From Nostoc piscinale CENA21 (GTDB lineage Bacteria > Cyanobacteriota > Cyanobacteriia > Cyanobacteriales > Nostocaceae), in the NCBI RefSeq assembly GCF_001298445.1, contig NZ_CP012036.1, forward strand, positions 5,010,158 to 5,074,157: DNA of 64,000 nucleotides. The letters are read 5' to 3'. The notes beneath the pieces were generated by a model, which had not been told where the DNA came from, made no database searches, and worked only from the letters and a program-made list of their open reading frames with translations. This document shows positions 34,340-42,594 of this stretch, piece by piece (within the stretch, counting starts at the first letter, position 1; the number at the start of each line of letters is the position of its first letter). The translations under genes and the position numbers were made by a program.

Positions 34340-34876
34340 ATGACTACGAATGCTCGTTTACAAGCAATTTTAACTGACACACCGATCGGGACTGTATTAC
34401 CAGCGATCGCCCAAGTCAACTTACCTAACTGGTGGTTAGCTGGAGGCGCAGTCCGCAACAGCGTTTGGCGGGTAGTATTTGGCGAAAACTGTGCCTTAGT
34501 CATCAATGACTTTGATATTGCCTTTTTTGATGAAATCGGCGATCGTTCTCAGGAATTAGCAGCCAAAACCAGTCTTACAGAGAAATTCCCTAACTATAAG
34601 TTTGATGTTAAAAATCAGGCTAGTTTTGCGCGGTGGCGGACTGGTAAGCGTACTTATACTAGTACGGAGGATGGGATACAAGATTGGTTACACACCGCCA
34701 CTGCTGTTGGTGTGAGGTTAAATAGCCAAGGTGAATGGGAGTTTTTGACACCTTACGGACTAGATGACTTGTTTTCTGGCATTATTCGACCAACACCAGC
34801 CCATATTCACAACCCAGATGCTGATAACAAAGCAGCAACGTTTCTCTCTAAGTGTCCCCATCTGAGATTGGCATAA
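34340..34876 (+). CDS. Nucleotidyltransferase family protein (DUF925/NTP_transf_6-like)
   Basis: 178 aa. The signature WWLAGGAVRNSVWRVVFG followed by NDFDIAFFD (the Asp-x-Asp metal site) marks the small nucleotidyltransferase-fold family COG3575. Later segments VKNQASFARWRTGKRTYTSTEDGI and GVRLNSQGEWEFLTPYGLDDLFSG are also characteristic. Substrate unknown. It ends 2 bp before the YjbQ-like start, so the two are probably co-translated. Confidence 0.85.
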   Translation: MTTNARLQAILTDTPIGTVLPAIAQVNLPNWWLAGGAVRNSVWRVVFGENCALVINDFDIAFFDEIGDRSQELAAKTSLTEKFPNYKFDVKNQASFARWRTGKRTYTSTEDGIQDWLHTATAVGVRLNSQGEWEFLTPYGLDDLFSGIIRPTPAHIHNPDADNKAATFLSKCPHLRLA

Positions 34877-34878
34877 TT

Positions 34879-35295
34879 ATGGTTTATCAAGAACAAATTG
34901 CGATCGCCACCAAAGGTCATGGCGAAATGCACGATTTGACTGAGAAAGTCCATCAAATCGTTAAAAAATCTGGTATTCGGGCTGGGATGGTGAATGTATT
35001 TAATATTGGCAGTACGGCTGCTATTGGTGCGATTGAATTTGAACCAGGACTACAACAAGATTTACCAGCCATCCTCAACAAACTCATTCCCCCCAGCCGT
35101 GATTATGGACATGAAAAAACCTGGCACGATGGTAATGGACATTCGCACCTACAAGCGACTTGGCTAGGCCCTTCCTTCACCGTTCCTGTGCAGAATGGTA
35201 GGTTAGTTTTGGGTACTTGGCAGCAAATTTTTCATTTGGAATGTGATATCAAACCCCGCCAACGTCAAATTATGGTGACAGTCTACGGCGAGTAA
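34879..35295 (+). CDS. YjbQ/UPF0047 family protein (secondary thiamine-phosphate synthase type)
   Basis: 138 aa from ATG 34879; an upstream start overlaps the preceding gene and is not needed. It shows the YjbQ pattern: GEMHDLTEKVHQIVKKSGIR, GMVNVFNIGSTAAIGAIEFE, YGHEKTWHDGNGHSHLQATW, then GTWQQIFHLECD and RQRQIMVTVYGE. The conserved His residues form a metal-type site. Some members weakly synthesise thiamine phosphate; the true cell role is unsettled. Confidence 0.88.
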   Translation: MVYQEQIAIATKGHGEMHDLTEKVHQIVKKSGIRAGMVNVFNIGSTAAIGAIEFEPGLQQDLPAILNKLIPPSRDYGHEKTWHDGNGHSHLQATWLGPSFTVPVQNGRLVLGTWQQIFHLECDIKPRQRQIMVTVYGE

Positions 35296-35309
35296 TTTTG
35301 TACCGATTT

Positions 35310-35864
35310 TTAAACAGATTTGCCGGAATGTGTCAGGATGAATTTTTCTAAATCATGATACTGACCATTCCAAAAGTCATGCTGTTTCATCACCCCTTGA
35401 CTTTGAAAACCCAATTTCTCTAACAGTTTTTTAGAAGCGACATTTTCTAGCATGACTTAGGCAACTACAAACTTTACCTTTATCTCGTGAAAACCAAATT
35501 TTAAAATTGATTTTAATGCCTCAGTCATAATCCCTTGCCTCCAAAAAGTACTGGCAAGTTCATATCCAACTTCAGCACTATCTGATAGTTGGTTCTACAT
35601 AAAGCCACAAGAACCAATCAAGTTATTATCTGGCTTTATAGTAATTCCCCAACGGATAACACGCCCACTGTGAAAGCGTTCTATTCGTCGTTCAATGAGG
35701 GCTATCGCTTCCTCAATTTTTGTGAAAGTATCTAGATCATGAAATTTAGTCACTGCTGGGTCAGAAAACACCCTCAAGACTGCTAAGGCATCTTCAGAGG
35801 TTTCCTGGCGTAGAACTAGACGTTCTGTTTCTAGATTTGGGAATGAGGTAAATTCGTAATTCAT
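35310..35864 (-). pseudogene. GNAT N-acetyltransferase with two in-frame nonsense codons
   Basis: From ATG 35864 a typical RimJ/RimL-type start (FPNLETERLVLRQETSEDAL) runs to GSCGFM and a TAG. Ignoring it, the same frame continues with EVGYELASTFWRQGIMTEAL, a second stop (TAA), then LENVASKKLLEKLGFQSQG and KFILTHSGKSV, ending at 35310. The total of 184 codons equals a normal GNAT length. Both interruptions are single substitutions without indels, so this is genuine decay, unlike the homopolymer-type breaks elsewhere in the window. Confidence 0.75.
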
Positions 35865-36103
35865 TTTTATTATTTGTTAACTATATATTATTTTTGAAAC
35901 ATTTGTTAACCAATCATATTAATATTACTTTGCTAACCAATTTTGAGCAGAACAGCTATTAGTTTGTTATCAGTATTAACTCTCAGGATAACTTGCCTAA
36001 TAGTTTTGATAAAGAATTGTATTGTTGAACAAGCATATACTTATTGATATTCCTATACTGGATATTAATTTCCACACTGTGCGATTTGCACTAGGGGGTT
36101 CCA

Positions 36104-36304
36104 ATGGTTCATACTTTTGAGGTGTTGGTTGATATTAAGGAATATGCCGATCAAGCCAACAGTGCCTATCAATGCGGAACGTCAAGATACGAGATTAGTG
36201 CTGAGTCAATAGAAAAAGCGGATGGTATGGCAAGAGTTCAGGCCAGAACTGAACATCCAAAAGGTACTGAATATGATGTTAGAGTAACCAGACTCTTGAA
36301 ATAA
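36104..36304 (+). CDS. Small conserved hypothetical protein
   Basis: 66 aa with a strong GGGGG stretch just before ATG 36104. Beta-alpha-beta-like pattern (VHTFEVLVDIKEYADQANSAYQC, RYEISAESIEKADGMARVQART, EYDVRVTRLLK). No signal or membrane segment. I do not know its function. Good ribosome site and regular composition make it a real gene. Confidence 0.65.
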   Translation: MVHTFEVLVDIKEYADQANSAYQCGTSRYEISAESIEKADGMARVQARTEHPKGTEYDVRVTRLLK

Positions 36305-36502
36305 ATAACAGTCTGGATTCCACAATAAATTTATTAATTGTTCTCGTTTGCTAGTAATAATAAACAATCATTAGTTGTGCAGTTTTCCTAAAAAAATCTA
36401 TACTTCGTGCAGATACTTGTTGCTATGAAGAAAGTTACAACAAATTAATATCTGCATTATTACTGGAATATTGCATAACTTTATTAAGAGACACTATCAC
36501 TT

Positions 36503-37174
36503 TCACGATTTTTGCAACAAATACATAACTAACTGTTCACCAGCGGTATCGATATGGCGTTTTAGTAGCCGCACGGCAGTTTTTGTATCTCGTTGTTTGC
36601 AAGCATCTAAAAGTTGATAGTGTTCTTTTTGAGAACGTTCTTGGTAGTCCATTTGTGCCATTTGCATACGCACATAGCGATCGCAATTTATATGCAGATT
36701 TTTGATCATTGCTAATAGTCGCGGACGTTCTGCGCTGGTGTAAAGTGCGGCGTGGAATTCCCAGTTAAGTTGCGCCAACAAACCTGCATCGGTAGTTTGA
36801 TTAGTGGTTTCGAGAATTAACGCTGCTTTTTCTAAATCTGCTGTGCTGAATTTTGGTATCGCTAACTGTATGGCTTGGACTTCCAACGCACTGCGAATCT
36901 CACAAATTTCTTGCGCTTCATTGGCTGTGAGTACCGATACCATCGCACCACGATTAAGATGCAGTGTTACCAAACCTTCTGCTTCTAATTGACGCAAGGC
37001 TTCCCGCACAGGAATGCGACTCACGCCAAATTGTGTGGCGATTTCATCTTGTCGGAGAGATTGTCCTTCTTGAAAAATGCCGCGTAAAATTGCTTCCCGC
37101 AAAGCATCGGCAATTAAATCGGGGGTGCTGCGTTGTTGTTGCAGCACATTGGCAGCTAAATCATTTAAATTCAT
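36503..37174 (-). CDS. GntR-family transcriptional regulator (FCD domain)
   Basis: 223 aa. The N-terminal winged helix (IADALREAILRGIFQEGQSL, QFGVSRIPVREALRQLEAEG) is the GntR signature. The C-terminal FCD domain (EICEIRSALEVQAIQLA, LNWEFHAALYTSAERPRLL, EHYQLLDACKQRDTKTAVRL) carries His residues for metal or ligand binding. Divergent from leuA over 85 bp holding two copies of ATTGTATACAAT, which fit the FadR-subfamily operator type (TxGTATACAxA), so it probably controls itself and perhaps leuA. The effector is unknown; small organic acids are usual for this group. Confidence 0.9.
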   Translation of the reverse strand: MNLNDLAANVLQQQRSTPDLIADALREAILRGIFQEGQSLRQDEIATQFGVSRIPVREALRQLEAEGLVTLHLNRGAMVSVLTANEAQEICEIRSALEVQAIQLAIPKFSTADLEKAALILETTNQTTDAGLLAQLNWEFHAALYTSAERPRLLAMIKNLHINCDRYVRMQMAQMDYQERSQKEHYQLLDACKQRDTKTAVRLLKRHIDTAGEQLVMYLLQKS

Positions 37175-37181
37175 ATTTTAT

Positions 37182-37193
37182 ATTGTATACAAT
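37182..37193. promoter_or_regulatory. GntR-type operator, copy 1
   Basis: Perfect palindrome ATTGTATACAAT, 8 bp upstream of the GntR gene start, in the GntR-leuA divergent space. An identical copy lies 21 bp away. Confidence 0.75.
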
Positions 37194-37202
37194 TTTAGAA
37201 AG

Positions 37203-37214
37203 ATTGTATACAAT
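37203..37214. promoter_or_regulatory. GntR-type operator, copy 2
   Basis: Second ATTGTATACAAT, with centre-to-centre distance of 21 bp (two helical turns) from copy 1, 46 bp before the leuA start. Confidence 0.75.
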
Positions 37215-37259
37215 ATCCAAAGTTACAAATAATTCCCTTAACCAAACGGGAGACTAGTT

Positions 37260-38867
37260 ATGAGCATTGCATCTCAAGCAACAGACCGAGTTATTATCTT
37301 CGACACCACCTTGCGGGATGGCGAACAATCCCCTGGTGCAACCCTCAATGCAGAAGAGAAATTAGCGATCGCTCATCAACTAGCTCTCCTGGGAGTAGAT
37401 GTCATAGAAGCTGGTTTTGCTGTCTCTAGTCCGGGAGATTTTCAAGCCGTCAAAACCATTGCTGAACAAGTCGGAAAAGCAGAAGGGCCAATCATTTGCA
37501 GTTTAGCCAGAGCCACCCGCAAAGATATTCAAGCCGCCGCCGAAGCTTTAAAACCTGCCGCCCATCCACGCATTCACACTATGATTTCAACATCGGATAT
37601 TCATCTGCAATATCAGTTGAAAAAGTCCCGTAATGAAGTGTTGGCGATCGCTCAAGAAATGGTGGCTTATGCCAAATCCTTTGTTGATGATGTTGAATTT
37701 TCGCCAATGGATGCTAGTCGCACAGATCCAGAATTTTTGTATCAGGTCTTAGAAACTGCGATCGCCGCAGGTGCAACCACAATCAATATTCCTGATACCG
37801 TTGGTTACTGCACACCCAAAGAAATCGGAATTTTGATTCAGGGAATTCGGGAAAATGTGCCGCATATTGACAGAGTAATTCTCTCTATCCACACTCAAAA
37901 TGATTTGGGTTTGGCAACTGCCAATGCCTTAGCGGCTATAGAACATGGCGTACGTCAAGTAGAATGCACAATTAACGGTATTGGTGAACGTGCTGGAAAT
38001 GCTGCATTAGAAGAAATTGTCATGGCCTTGCAAGTGCGGAAACACTACTTCAATCCTTACTTTGGCCGTTCTGTGAATTCTGATGCACCCCTTACCAACA
38101 TCAAAACCCAGAAGATTTACAAAACTTCTACCTTAGTTTCCCAATTAACTGGAATGCTGATTCAGCCGAATAAGGCGATCGTGGGTGCAAATGCTTTCGC
38201 CCATGAATCAGGCATTCATCAAGATGGCATTATCAAGCATCGCCAAACCTACGAAATTATGGAAGCAGCATCCATTGGCTTACCAGAAAATCGCATAGTT
38301 TTAGGCAAACACTCAGGACGAAATGCTTTCCGTACAAGGCTGAAAGAATTGGGATTTGAACTGAGTGAAGCCGACTTAAACAAAGCCTTTAACCGTTTTA
38401 AAGAAGTTGCAGACAAGAAAAAAGAAATCTCTGATTGGGATATAGAAGCACTTGTGCGGGATGAAACCCAAAATCAAGTAGAAAGCGGTTTTCAACTCGA
38501 ACACGTCCAAGTAATTTGCGGTGACTGTACTTGTCCAACCGCAACCATTACAGTTGTCACCCCCGATGGCAAAATCCTTACAGATGCTAGTGTCGGCACA
38601 GGGCCAGTAGATGCAGTTTACCAAGCAATAAACCACTTAGTCCAAATTCCCAATCAATTAATTGAGTTTTCTGTACAGTCAGTCACTGGCGGAATTGATG
38701 CCTTGGGAACAGTCACAATCCGCTTGGCATATCAAGATAGAATCTTTTCCGGACAAGCATCCGACACAGATATTGTCGTAGCCGCAGCTTATGCCCATCT
38801 AAATGCTTTAAACCGCCTTTATCGTTATTTGCAAACTCAAAAAATTCCCGCTCAGGTAAGCGAGTAG
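37260..38867 (+). CDS. leuA: 2-isopropylmalate synthase
   Basis: 535 aa. First committed step of leucine biosynthesis, condensing acetyl-CoA with 2-oxoisovalerate. TIM-barrel signatures are FDTTLRDGEQSPGA (residues 14-27), the substrate segment HTQNDLGLATANALAA and CTINGIGERAGNAALEE, with HESGIHQDGI. The C-terminal regulatory LeuA dimer domain (about residue 400 onward) includes YAHLNALNRL near the end, the part that binds leucine in the family. Start ATG 37260. Divergent from the GntR regulator, whose operators lie between. Confidence 0.95.
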   Translation: MSIASQATDRVIIFDTTLRDGEQSPGATLNAEEKLAIAHQLALLGVDVIEAGFAVSSPGDFQAVKTIAEQVGKAEGPIICSLARATRKDIQAAAEALKPAAHPRIHTMISTSDIHLQYQLKKSRNEVLAIAQEMVAYAKSFVDDVEFSPMDASRTDPEFLYQVLETAIAAGATTINIPDTVGYCTPKEIGILIQGIRENVPHIDRVILSIHTQNDLGLATANALAAIEHGVRQVECTINGIGERAGNAALEEIVMALQVRKHYFNPYFGRSVNSDAPLTNIKTQKIYKTSTLVSQLTGMLIQPNKAIVGANAFAHESGIHQDGIIKHRQTYEIMEAASIGLPENRIVLGKHSGRNAFRTRLKELGFELSEADLNKAFNRFKEVADKKKEISDWDIEALVRDETQNQVESGFQLEHVQVICGDCTCPTATITVVTPDGKILTDASVGTGPVDAVYQAINHLVQIPNQLIEFSVQSVTGGIDALGTVTIRLAYQDRIFSGQASDTDIVVAAAYAHLNALNRLYRYLQTQKIPAQVSE

Positions 38868-38902
38868 CAATGTCTATATAGTACAAAATTGCCGTGTAGA
38901 AC

Positions 38903-38968
38903 TAGCAGGGGAGCAGGGGGCAGGGAGCAAGGGCAAGAATCTTTCCCCTCCGCTCCTGCTCCCTGCCT
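38903..38968. repeat. Inverted STRR-type purine/pyrimidine repeat
   Basis: GAGCAGGGGGCAGGGAGCA on one arm and CTCCTGCTCCCTGCC on the other can pair around CAAGGGCAAGAATC. It lies after leuA and could serve as a terminator-like hairpin, though no U tract follows. Confidence 0.6.
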
Positions 38969-39085
38969 TAAAGCCCTATACTTTTTCACCCCCACACCCA
39001 ATCTTGAAAGAAAATTTTTGTATTCATTTAGCTTGATCTATTATGTATACTACGGTTAATATATCGAATATTAGTACTATAGGTC

Positions 39086-39677
39086 ATGGTGTCTTTACAC
39101 TCAAGCTTATCTACCACACCTGCTAAAAACGCCAAGCAGCATTTTACTAGGCGCTCATTTTTGCCAGATCATCAAAATGTAGTTTGGCAAATTGAAAAAG
39201 GTTTTGTACGTACTCATACTTATTTAGAAGATGGTACAACAGTTGCTTTAGGGTTATGGGGGCCTGGAGATACCGTTGGGAGAGCCTTGTCAAAAATGGA
39301 ACCTTATCAGATGGAGTGCTTAACCAAGGTAGAAGTTAAAATCTTGCCTATAGAAGATTGGTATCAAGCCCAAGAAACACTATTAGCACATATCCAGCAA
39401 GCTGAAGAATTGATGGTCATTCGTAGCTATAAAAAAAGTTGATACTATGCTGATTAAATTATTAGCATGGTTATCTAAAAAATTTGGTTCACAGGTTGAA
39501 CAAGGGCGTTTAATAGATATGCGCTTAACTCACGAAGACCTAGCAGAAATGCTTGGTTCTACCCGTGTAACTATCACTCGAATTTTAGGACAATTTGAGG
39601 ATGAAGGTTTGATTGATCGTCTCTCTCTCCATCGCATTGTCATAAAAGAAGAAGACATTTGGTACTATGAAATTTAA
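39086..39677 (+). pseudogene. Crp/Fnr-family regulator (DevH-like), broken by a +1 frameshift
   Basis: Two frames form one NtcA/DevH-type protein. The first (from ATG 39086) has the cNMP-like domain (RRSFLPDHQNVVWQIEKGFV, RTHTYLEDGTTVALGLWGPG, EPYQMECLTKVE). It ends KKS-stop at 39442. Removing one A from the A7 run at 39431-39437 gives SYKKVDTMLIKLLAWLSKK and continues into the helix-turn-helix LTHEDLAEMLGSTRVTITRIL and the C-terminus EDIWYYEI. DevH is the closest remembered relative (heterocyst envelope control), but the substitution of family members is only by eye. A homopolymer artefact is plausible. Confidence 0.8.
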
Positions 39678-40043
39678 TGGTAGTAACACGCAAAAATATT
39701 TATTTATTAGCTGATAATTTTGGGGGATAAAGAAACCTAGAGCCTTGTGTATAGCATCTGTAATTACTTTAGTTTTTAGTCTTTTGATATACTTAAGCTT
39801 TTAAGTGTAAGACTGGGTAACAGAGATTTTTATACACTGCTAGATTGATTCCCCCGATAATTCTTCATGACTTATATAAGTATATAGGAATAAAAAAAAG
39901 CGAAATTATTCTAAATTTGCAAGGAACTCTTCATGTAAGATATAAAATCATAAGCTAAGAAACTTAAGCGCAGTTCTGCACAGTTTTTGTGCAGGAATTG
40001 TTTCTAGCAAAGCACTCAAAATTAACAAATTGAGGTAAGCGTG
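39678..40043. other. Leader of the secreted-protein cluster
   Basis: 366 bp AT-rich. Contains TTCTGCACAGTTTTTGTGCA (about 39973), a hairpin of moderate strength, and GAGG ribosome site directly before the next gene. No ORF. Confidence 0.45.
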
Positions 40044-40403
40044 ATGTTACAAAAACGTTATCTGGTCAGCATCTTCTCGATTGCAGCTTTAGGATTAGCT
40101 TCTTTACCAGCTTATGCTGATACTAATCAAACCAGCACTCAGGTAATTAATCAAAATGCCGCGGCTGTAGGTGATGAAAACTATATTTATCAAAGAGCTG
40201 ATCAAATAAACATCCAAAACAGCCGTCAACGTATTAGAGGAAGACGTTCTGGTGGACGTGTAAATCAAGACAATGCCCAATTTACTGGTCAATCTGCGGG
40301 CGCTGTGAATTACCGCAACAGCATAGAGCAACGCTCTAGAATAATTAACACACAAAGAAACTCCATTCGTCGTGACCGCAACCGGAGATATTCTGATTAC
40401 TAA
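40044..40403 (+). CDS. Small secreted protein with curlin-like Q/N repeats
   Basis: 119 aa from ATG 40044 (GAGG ribosome site 8 nt upstream; a GTG just before is less likely). Signal peptide ends SLPAYA (about residue 25). The mature part holds two 20-residue repeats with the pattern QxAxAVxxxNxIxQRxxxIN, separated by a basic RGRRSGGR segment. This is reminiscent of curlin/CsgA units (Gln/Asn-x-Gly-x-Asn) but weaker. Basic C-terminus (RRDRNRRYSDY). Probably an exported or extracellular matrix component. Confidence 0.7.
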   Translation: MLQKRYLVSIFSIAALGLASLPAYADTNQTSTQVINQNAAAVGDENYIYQRADQINIQNSRQRIRGRRSGGRVNQDNAQFTGQSAGAVNYRNSIEQRSRIINTQRNSIRRDRNRRYSDY

Positions 40404-40702
40404 GCGGTTATTTATAAAGTAAAAATCAAATCTTTGTGGGGTGTGTCAAGTTGATGTGGCGAACTACTAGTAGTTCATAATGTAAAACTATGAGTCTTGA
40501 CACGCTAATACACAATATTTACTTTATCAATGATCTCTGAAACTCCCAATTCCTAAATAGACTTGGGAGTTATAGACTAATTATTCAATTTTTTTTGCAT
40601 CTGCGATCGCAAGCAATTAGCAATCAGCAATATATTAGCTTTTTGAATCAATTCTCAATGTCAAAAAGCTTTTGACTCCATCATTTATGGAGAAATTTCA
40701 TG

Positions 40703-41035
40703 ATGATAGCCAAACAATCTTTACCCTTAGCGGTTTTTTTAGCACTAATCGTTTTACCAGGTGCAGCCAGCGCATCCAGAATTGAGATTCGTACTGATGA
40801 CGGTACAACAATCGTTGATTCTGATGAAGGGGTCAAAATCACTTCTGACGAAGACAGGGATCAAATTACAGATAGTTACTATACTCAATCAGAGTCTTCT
40901 GCTCGTCGTCGTCTACGTCGGTATTATCGCCAAGCACCCTGTCGTCGCTACACTTCTAGCTATACCAAGCGCCAAACAAGTTACTCAGGTAGAAGCGTTT
41001 CTCAAACCACTACTTCTACAACTGTATGTCGATAG
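40703..41035 (+). CDS. Small secreted protein, Ser/Arg/Tyr-rich
   Basis: 110 aa from the second of two adjacent ATG (40700, 40703), GGAG ribosome site at about 40688. Signal peptide LPLAVFLALIVLPGAASA. The mature N-terminal half is acidic (EIRTDDGTTIVDSDEGVKIT), the C-terminal half rich in Arg/Tyr/Ser with Cys (RRLRRYYRQAPCRRYTSS) and ends TTTSTTVCR. No known family recognised. Same strand as its three small secreted neighbours. Confidence 0.65.
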   Translation: MIAKQSLPLAVFLALIVLPGAASASRIEIRTDDGTTIVDSDEGVKITSDEDRDQITDSYYTQSESSARRRLRRYYRQAPCRRYTSSYTKRQTSYSGRSVSQTTTSTTVCR

Positions 41036-41054
41036 TAATTACCAAATGTTGACT

Positions 41055-41459
41055 ATGAAATCCAAACTTGTATTACTTGGATGGTTATCGAGCAGTGCTT
41101 TACTACCGATATTACCTGCTATGACTCATCCTGCGGCTGCTCAATGTGTCATGACAGATGTTTCTGTTCAAGTTGCTGTTCGTGGTTCTCGACAGCCTTC
41201 CCGACAAAGTAATAATGTTGATTTGCAAAATCAAGGTCGATGTTCAGGAAATGCAATTACACAAGTTGGTACTCAAGTCTACACCGGGAGTGGACGCGCA
41301 AACCAACAACGTACTAGCAGACAACGCATCAATGGCGGTAGAGGTAACGGTACTGGGATAAATGGGCCGACTATTAAGGTTCCCGTTGGTGTACAGGTGG
41401 ATGTTTACAACCCAGCTTATGATCCATCTTTCCTGAGAAATCGCAATTACCGTCGTTGA
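41055..41459 (+). CDS. Small secreted protein with Gly/Asn repeats
   Basis: 134 aa from ATG 41055 (a longer upstream frame overlaps the preceding gene in another frame and is not credible). Signal peptide MKSKLVLLGWLSSSALLP to about AAAQ. The mature protein has Q/N/G-rich motifs (DLQNQGRCSGNAITQVGTQV), basic Gly/Arg/Asn segment (RINGGRGNGTGING) and a beta-like C-terminal part (IKVPVGVQVDVYNPAYDPSF). Function unknown; part of the same secreted-protein cluster, 19 bp after the previous stop. Confidence 0.65.
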   Translation: MKSKLVLLGWLSSSALLPILPAMTHPAAAQCVMTDVSVQVAVRGSRQPSRQSNNVDLQNQGRCSGNAITQVGTQVYTGSGRANQQRTSRQRINGGRGNGTGINGPTIKVPVGVQVDVYNPAYDPSFLRNRNYRR

Positions 41460-41472
41460 AATCTTTAATTCT

Positions 41473-41499
41473 CCCCTTCTCCTATGGAGAAGGGGTTTG
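41473..41499 (+). terminator. Hairpin after the third secreted gene
   Basis: CCCCTTCTCC-TAT-GGAGAAGGGG, a perfect 10-bp stem, followed by TTTGAG. Terminator-like, though without a long T run; the sequence is also a common dispersed palindrome. Confidence 0.6.
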
Positions 41500-41553
41500 A
41501 GAGAAATTTATATAAGTTTTGATTTTAATTATTGTATTTAAGGTGTGGCAACG

Positions 41554-41946
41554 ATGAGGAAGCAAAAATTTGTTTTTGGTTTTTTAACAGCAGTAGCAAC
41601 TTTTGGGCTGGTTTCCTCACCTACACTAGCAGAGGTTAACAGTGATCAAGGAGCCAGCCAAACTGCTGCTATTAATGGAAATAACAATACAATTATTCAA
41701 ATTATCAATCAAACTAGTCGTCAACAAAATAATCGAGGACGAGTATTAAATCGTCGTCAATTACCTAATCAGCGACGTGATTTTAACAGAAATCAAGAGT
41801 ATGGCAGACGCGACAATGACAATTATCGCAGACGCAACAATGATAATTATCGCAGGCGCGACAATGATCGTCATGACCGTGGTAATCATTACGGACATGA
41901 CAAAAATATCGCTATGACAATCGCTGGAATAGGTAGCTGTTATTGA
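41554..41946 (+). CDS. Small secreted protein with curlin-like motif and Arg/Asn/Asp repeats
   Basis: 130 aa from ATG 41554 (AAGGTG site just before). Signal peptide ends SSPTLA. The mature N-terminus, SQTAAINGNNNTIIQIINQ, resembles the repeats in the first secreted gene. Then comes a highly charged tail with near-perfect 9-residue repeats (DNDNYRRRN, NDNYRRRDN). Disordered, probably outside the cell or on the wall. Confidence 0.68.
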   Translation: MRKQKFVFGFLTAVATFGLVSSPTLAEVNSDQGASQTAAINGNNNTIIQIINQTSRQQNNRGRVLNRRQLPNQRRDFNRNQEYGRRDNDNYRRRNNDNYRRRDNDRHDRGNHYGHDKNIAMTIAGIGSCY

Positions 41947-41987
41947 TAGGGGGACAAGGGAGACGAGGGAAATTGAAAATTATAAAC

Positions 41988-42584
41988 TTATTTTTCTTTG
42001 ACCCACAATGCTAATCCACCTCCGCGACCACGGGCAGCGATAAAATTATCTGTGACTAAAAAAAAGGCAAAAAATGGCAATTTAGCTATGGGTTGATTGT
42101 CAAAATCTGTTTTTTGTGATTTGTTTTTGCCTAGAGGTTTGTTATAGACAATACGACCAAATAAACTAATTTGGATATGAGTAAAATCAAATGCCAAAAG
42201 GTTTTTTTTGCCTAAATATTTAACTGGGCCTGTGAGCTTTAACAACGCAGACCCTAGTTTTACCTGATTGCTAATTTCTCCTGTGATTGGTGTTGTTTTA
42301 CTAAAAGAAATATCAGTTGGCGTAAATTTAGGCCAATAAAAACCTCTGCCTAAAATAATGCCGCCACGCTGTCTAACTTTGCGTGTTCCAGTGGCAAAAC
42401 AAAGTCGCCATGTGCCGACAAGAGAATCAAAATTATAGCTAATGCGTTGCTGTTTAGCGGTTTTTTCAGCTTGCAATAAAGCATCAACTACTACTTTAGC
42501 TGATGGGCGATCGCTATTTTGACCAGCTTGTGCTAACGTGGCGACAAACTCTGATGCCGCAATTGATGGTAACTCAGCAGTCAT
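41988..42584 (-). CDS. Fibrillin/PAP-like lipid-associated protein
   Basis: 198 aa. A lipocalin-like beta-rich domain with the motif FDSLVGTWRLCFATGTRKV, then ISFSKTTPITGEISNQVKLG and a C-terminus DNFIAARGRGGGLALWVKE. It is like the cyanobacterial relatives of plastid-lipid-associated proteins (plastoglobulins). Such proteins bind thylakoid lipids or carotenoids. The call is from pattern memory; plain 'conserved hypothetical' is the alternative. Follows the class A PBP gene by 10 bp on the same strand. Confidence 0.55.
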   Translation of the reverse strand: MTAELPSIAASEFVATLAQAGQNSDRPSAKVVVDALLQAEKTAKQQRISYNFDSLVGTWRLCFATGTRKVRQRGGIILGRGFYWPKFTPTDISFSKTTPITGEISNQVKLGSALLKLTGPVKYLGKKNLLAFDFTHIQISLFGRIVYNKPLGKNKSQKTDFDNQPIAKLPFFAFFLVTDNFIAARGRGGGLALWVKEK

Positions 42585-42594
42585 GAACAGTTAA

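Noticed and set aside
40761..41459. 232-aa reading of the third secreted gene
   Set aside because: Overlaps the preceding gene in another frame and would bury the signal peptide.
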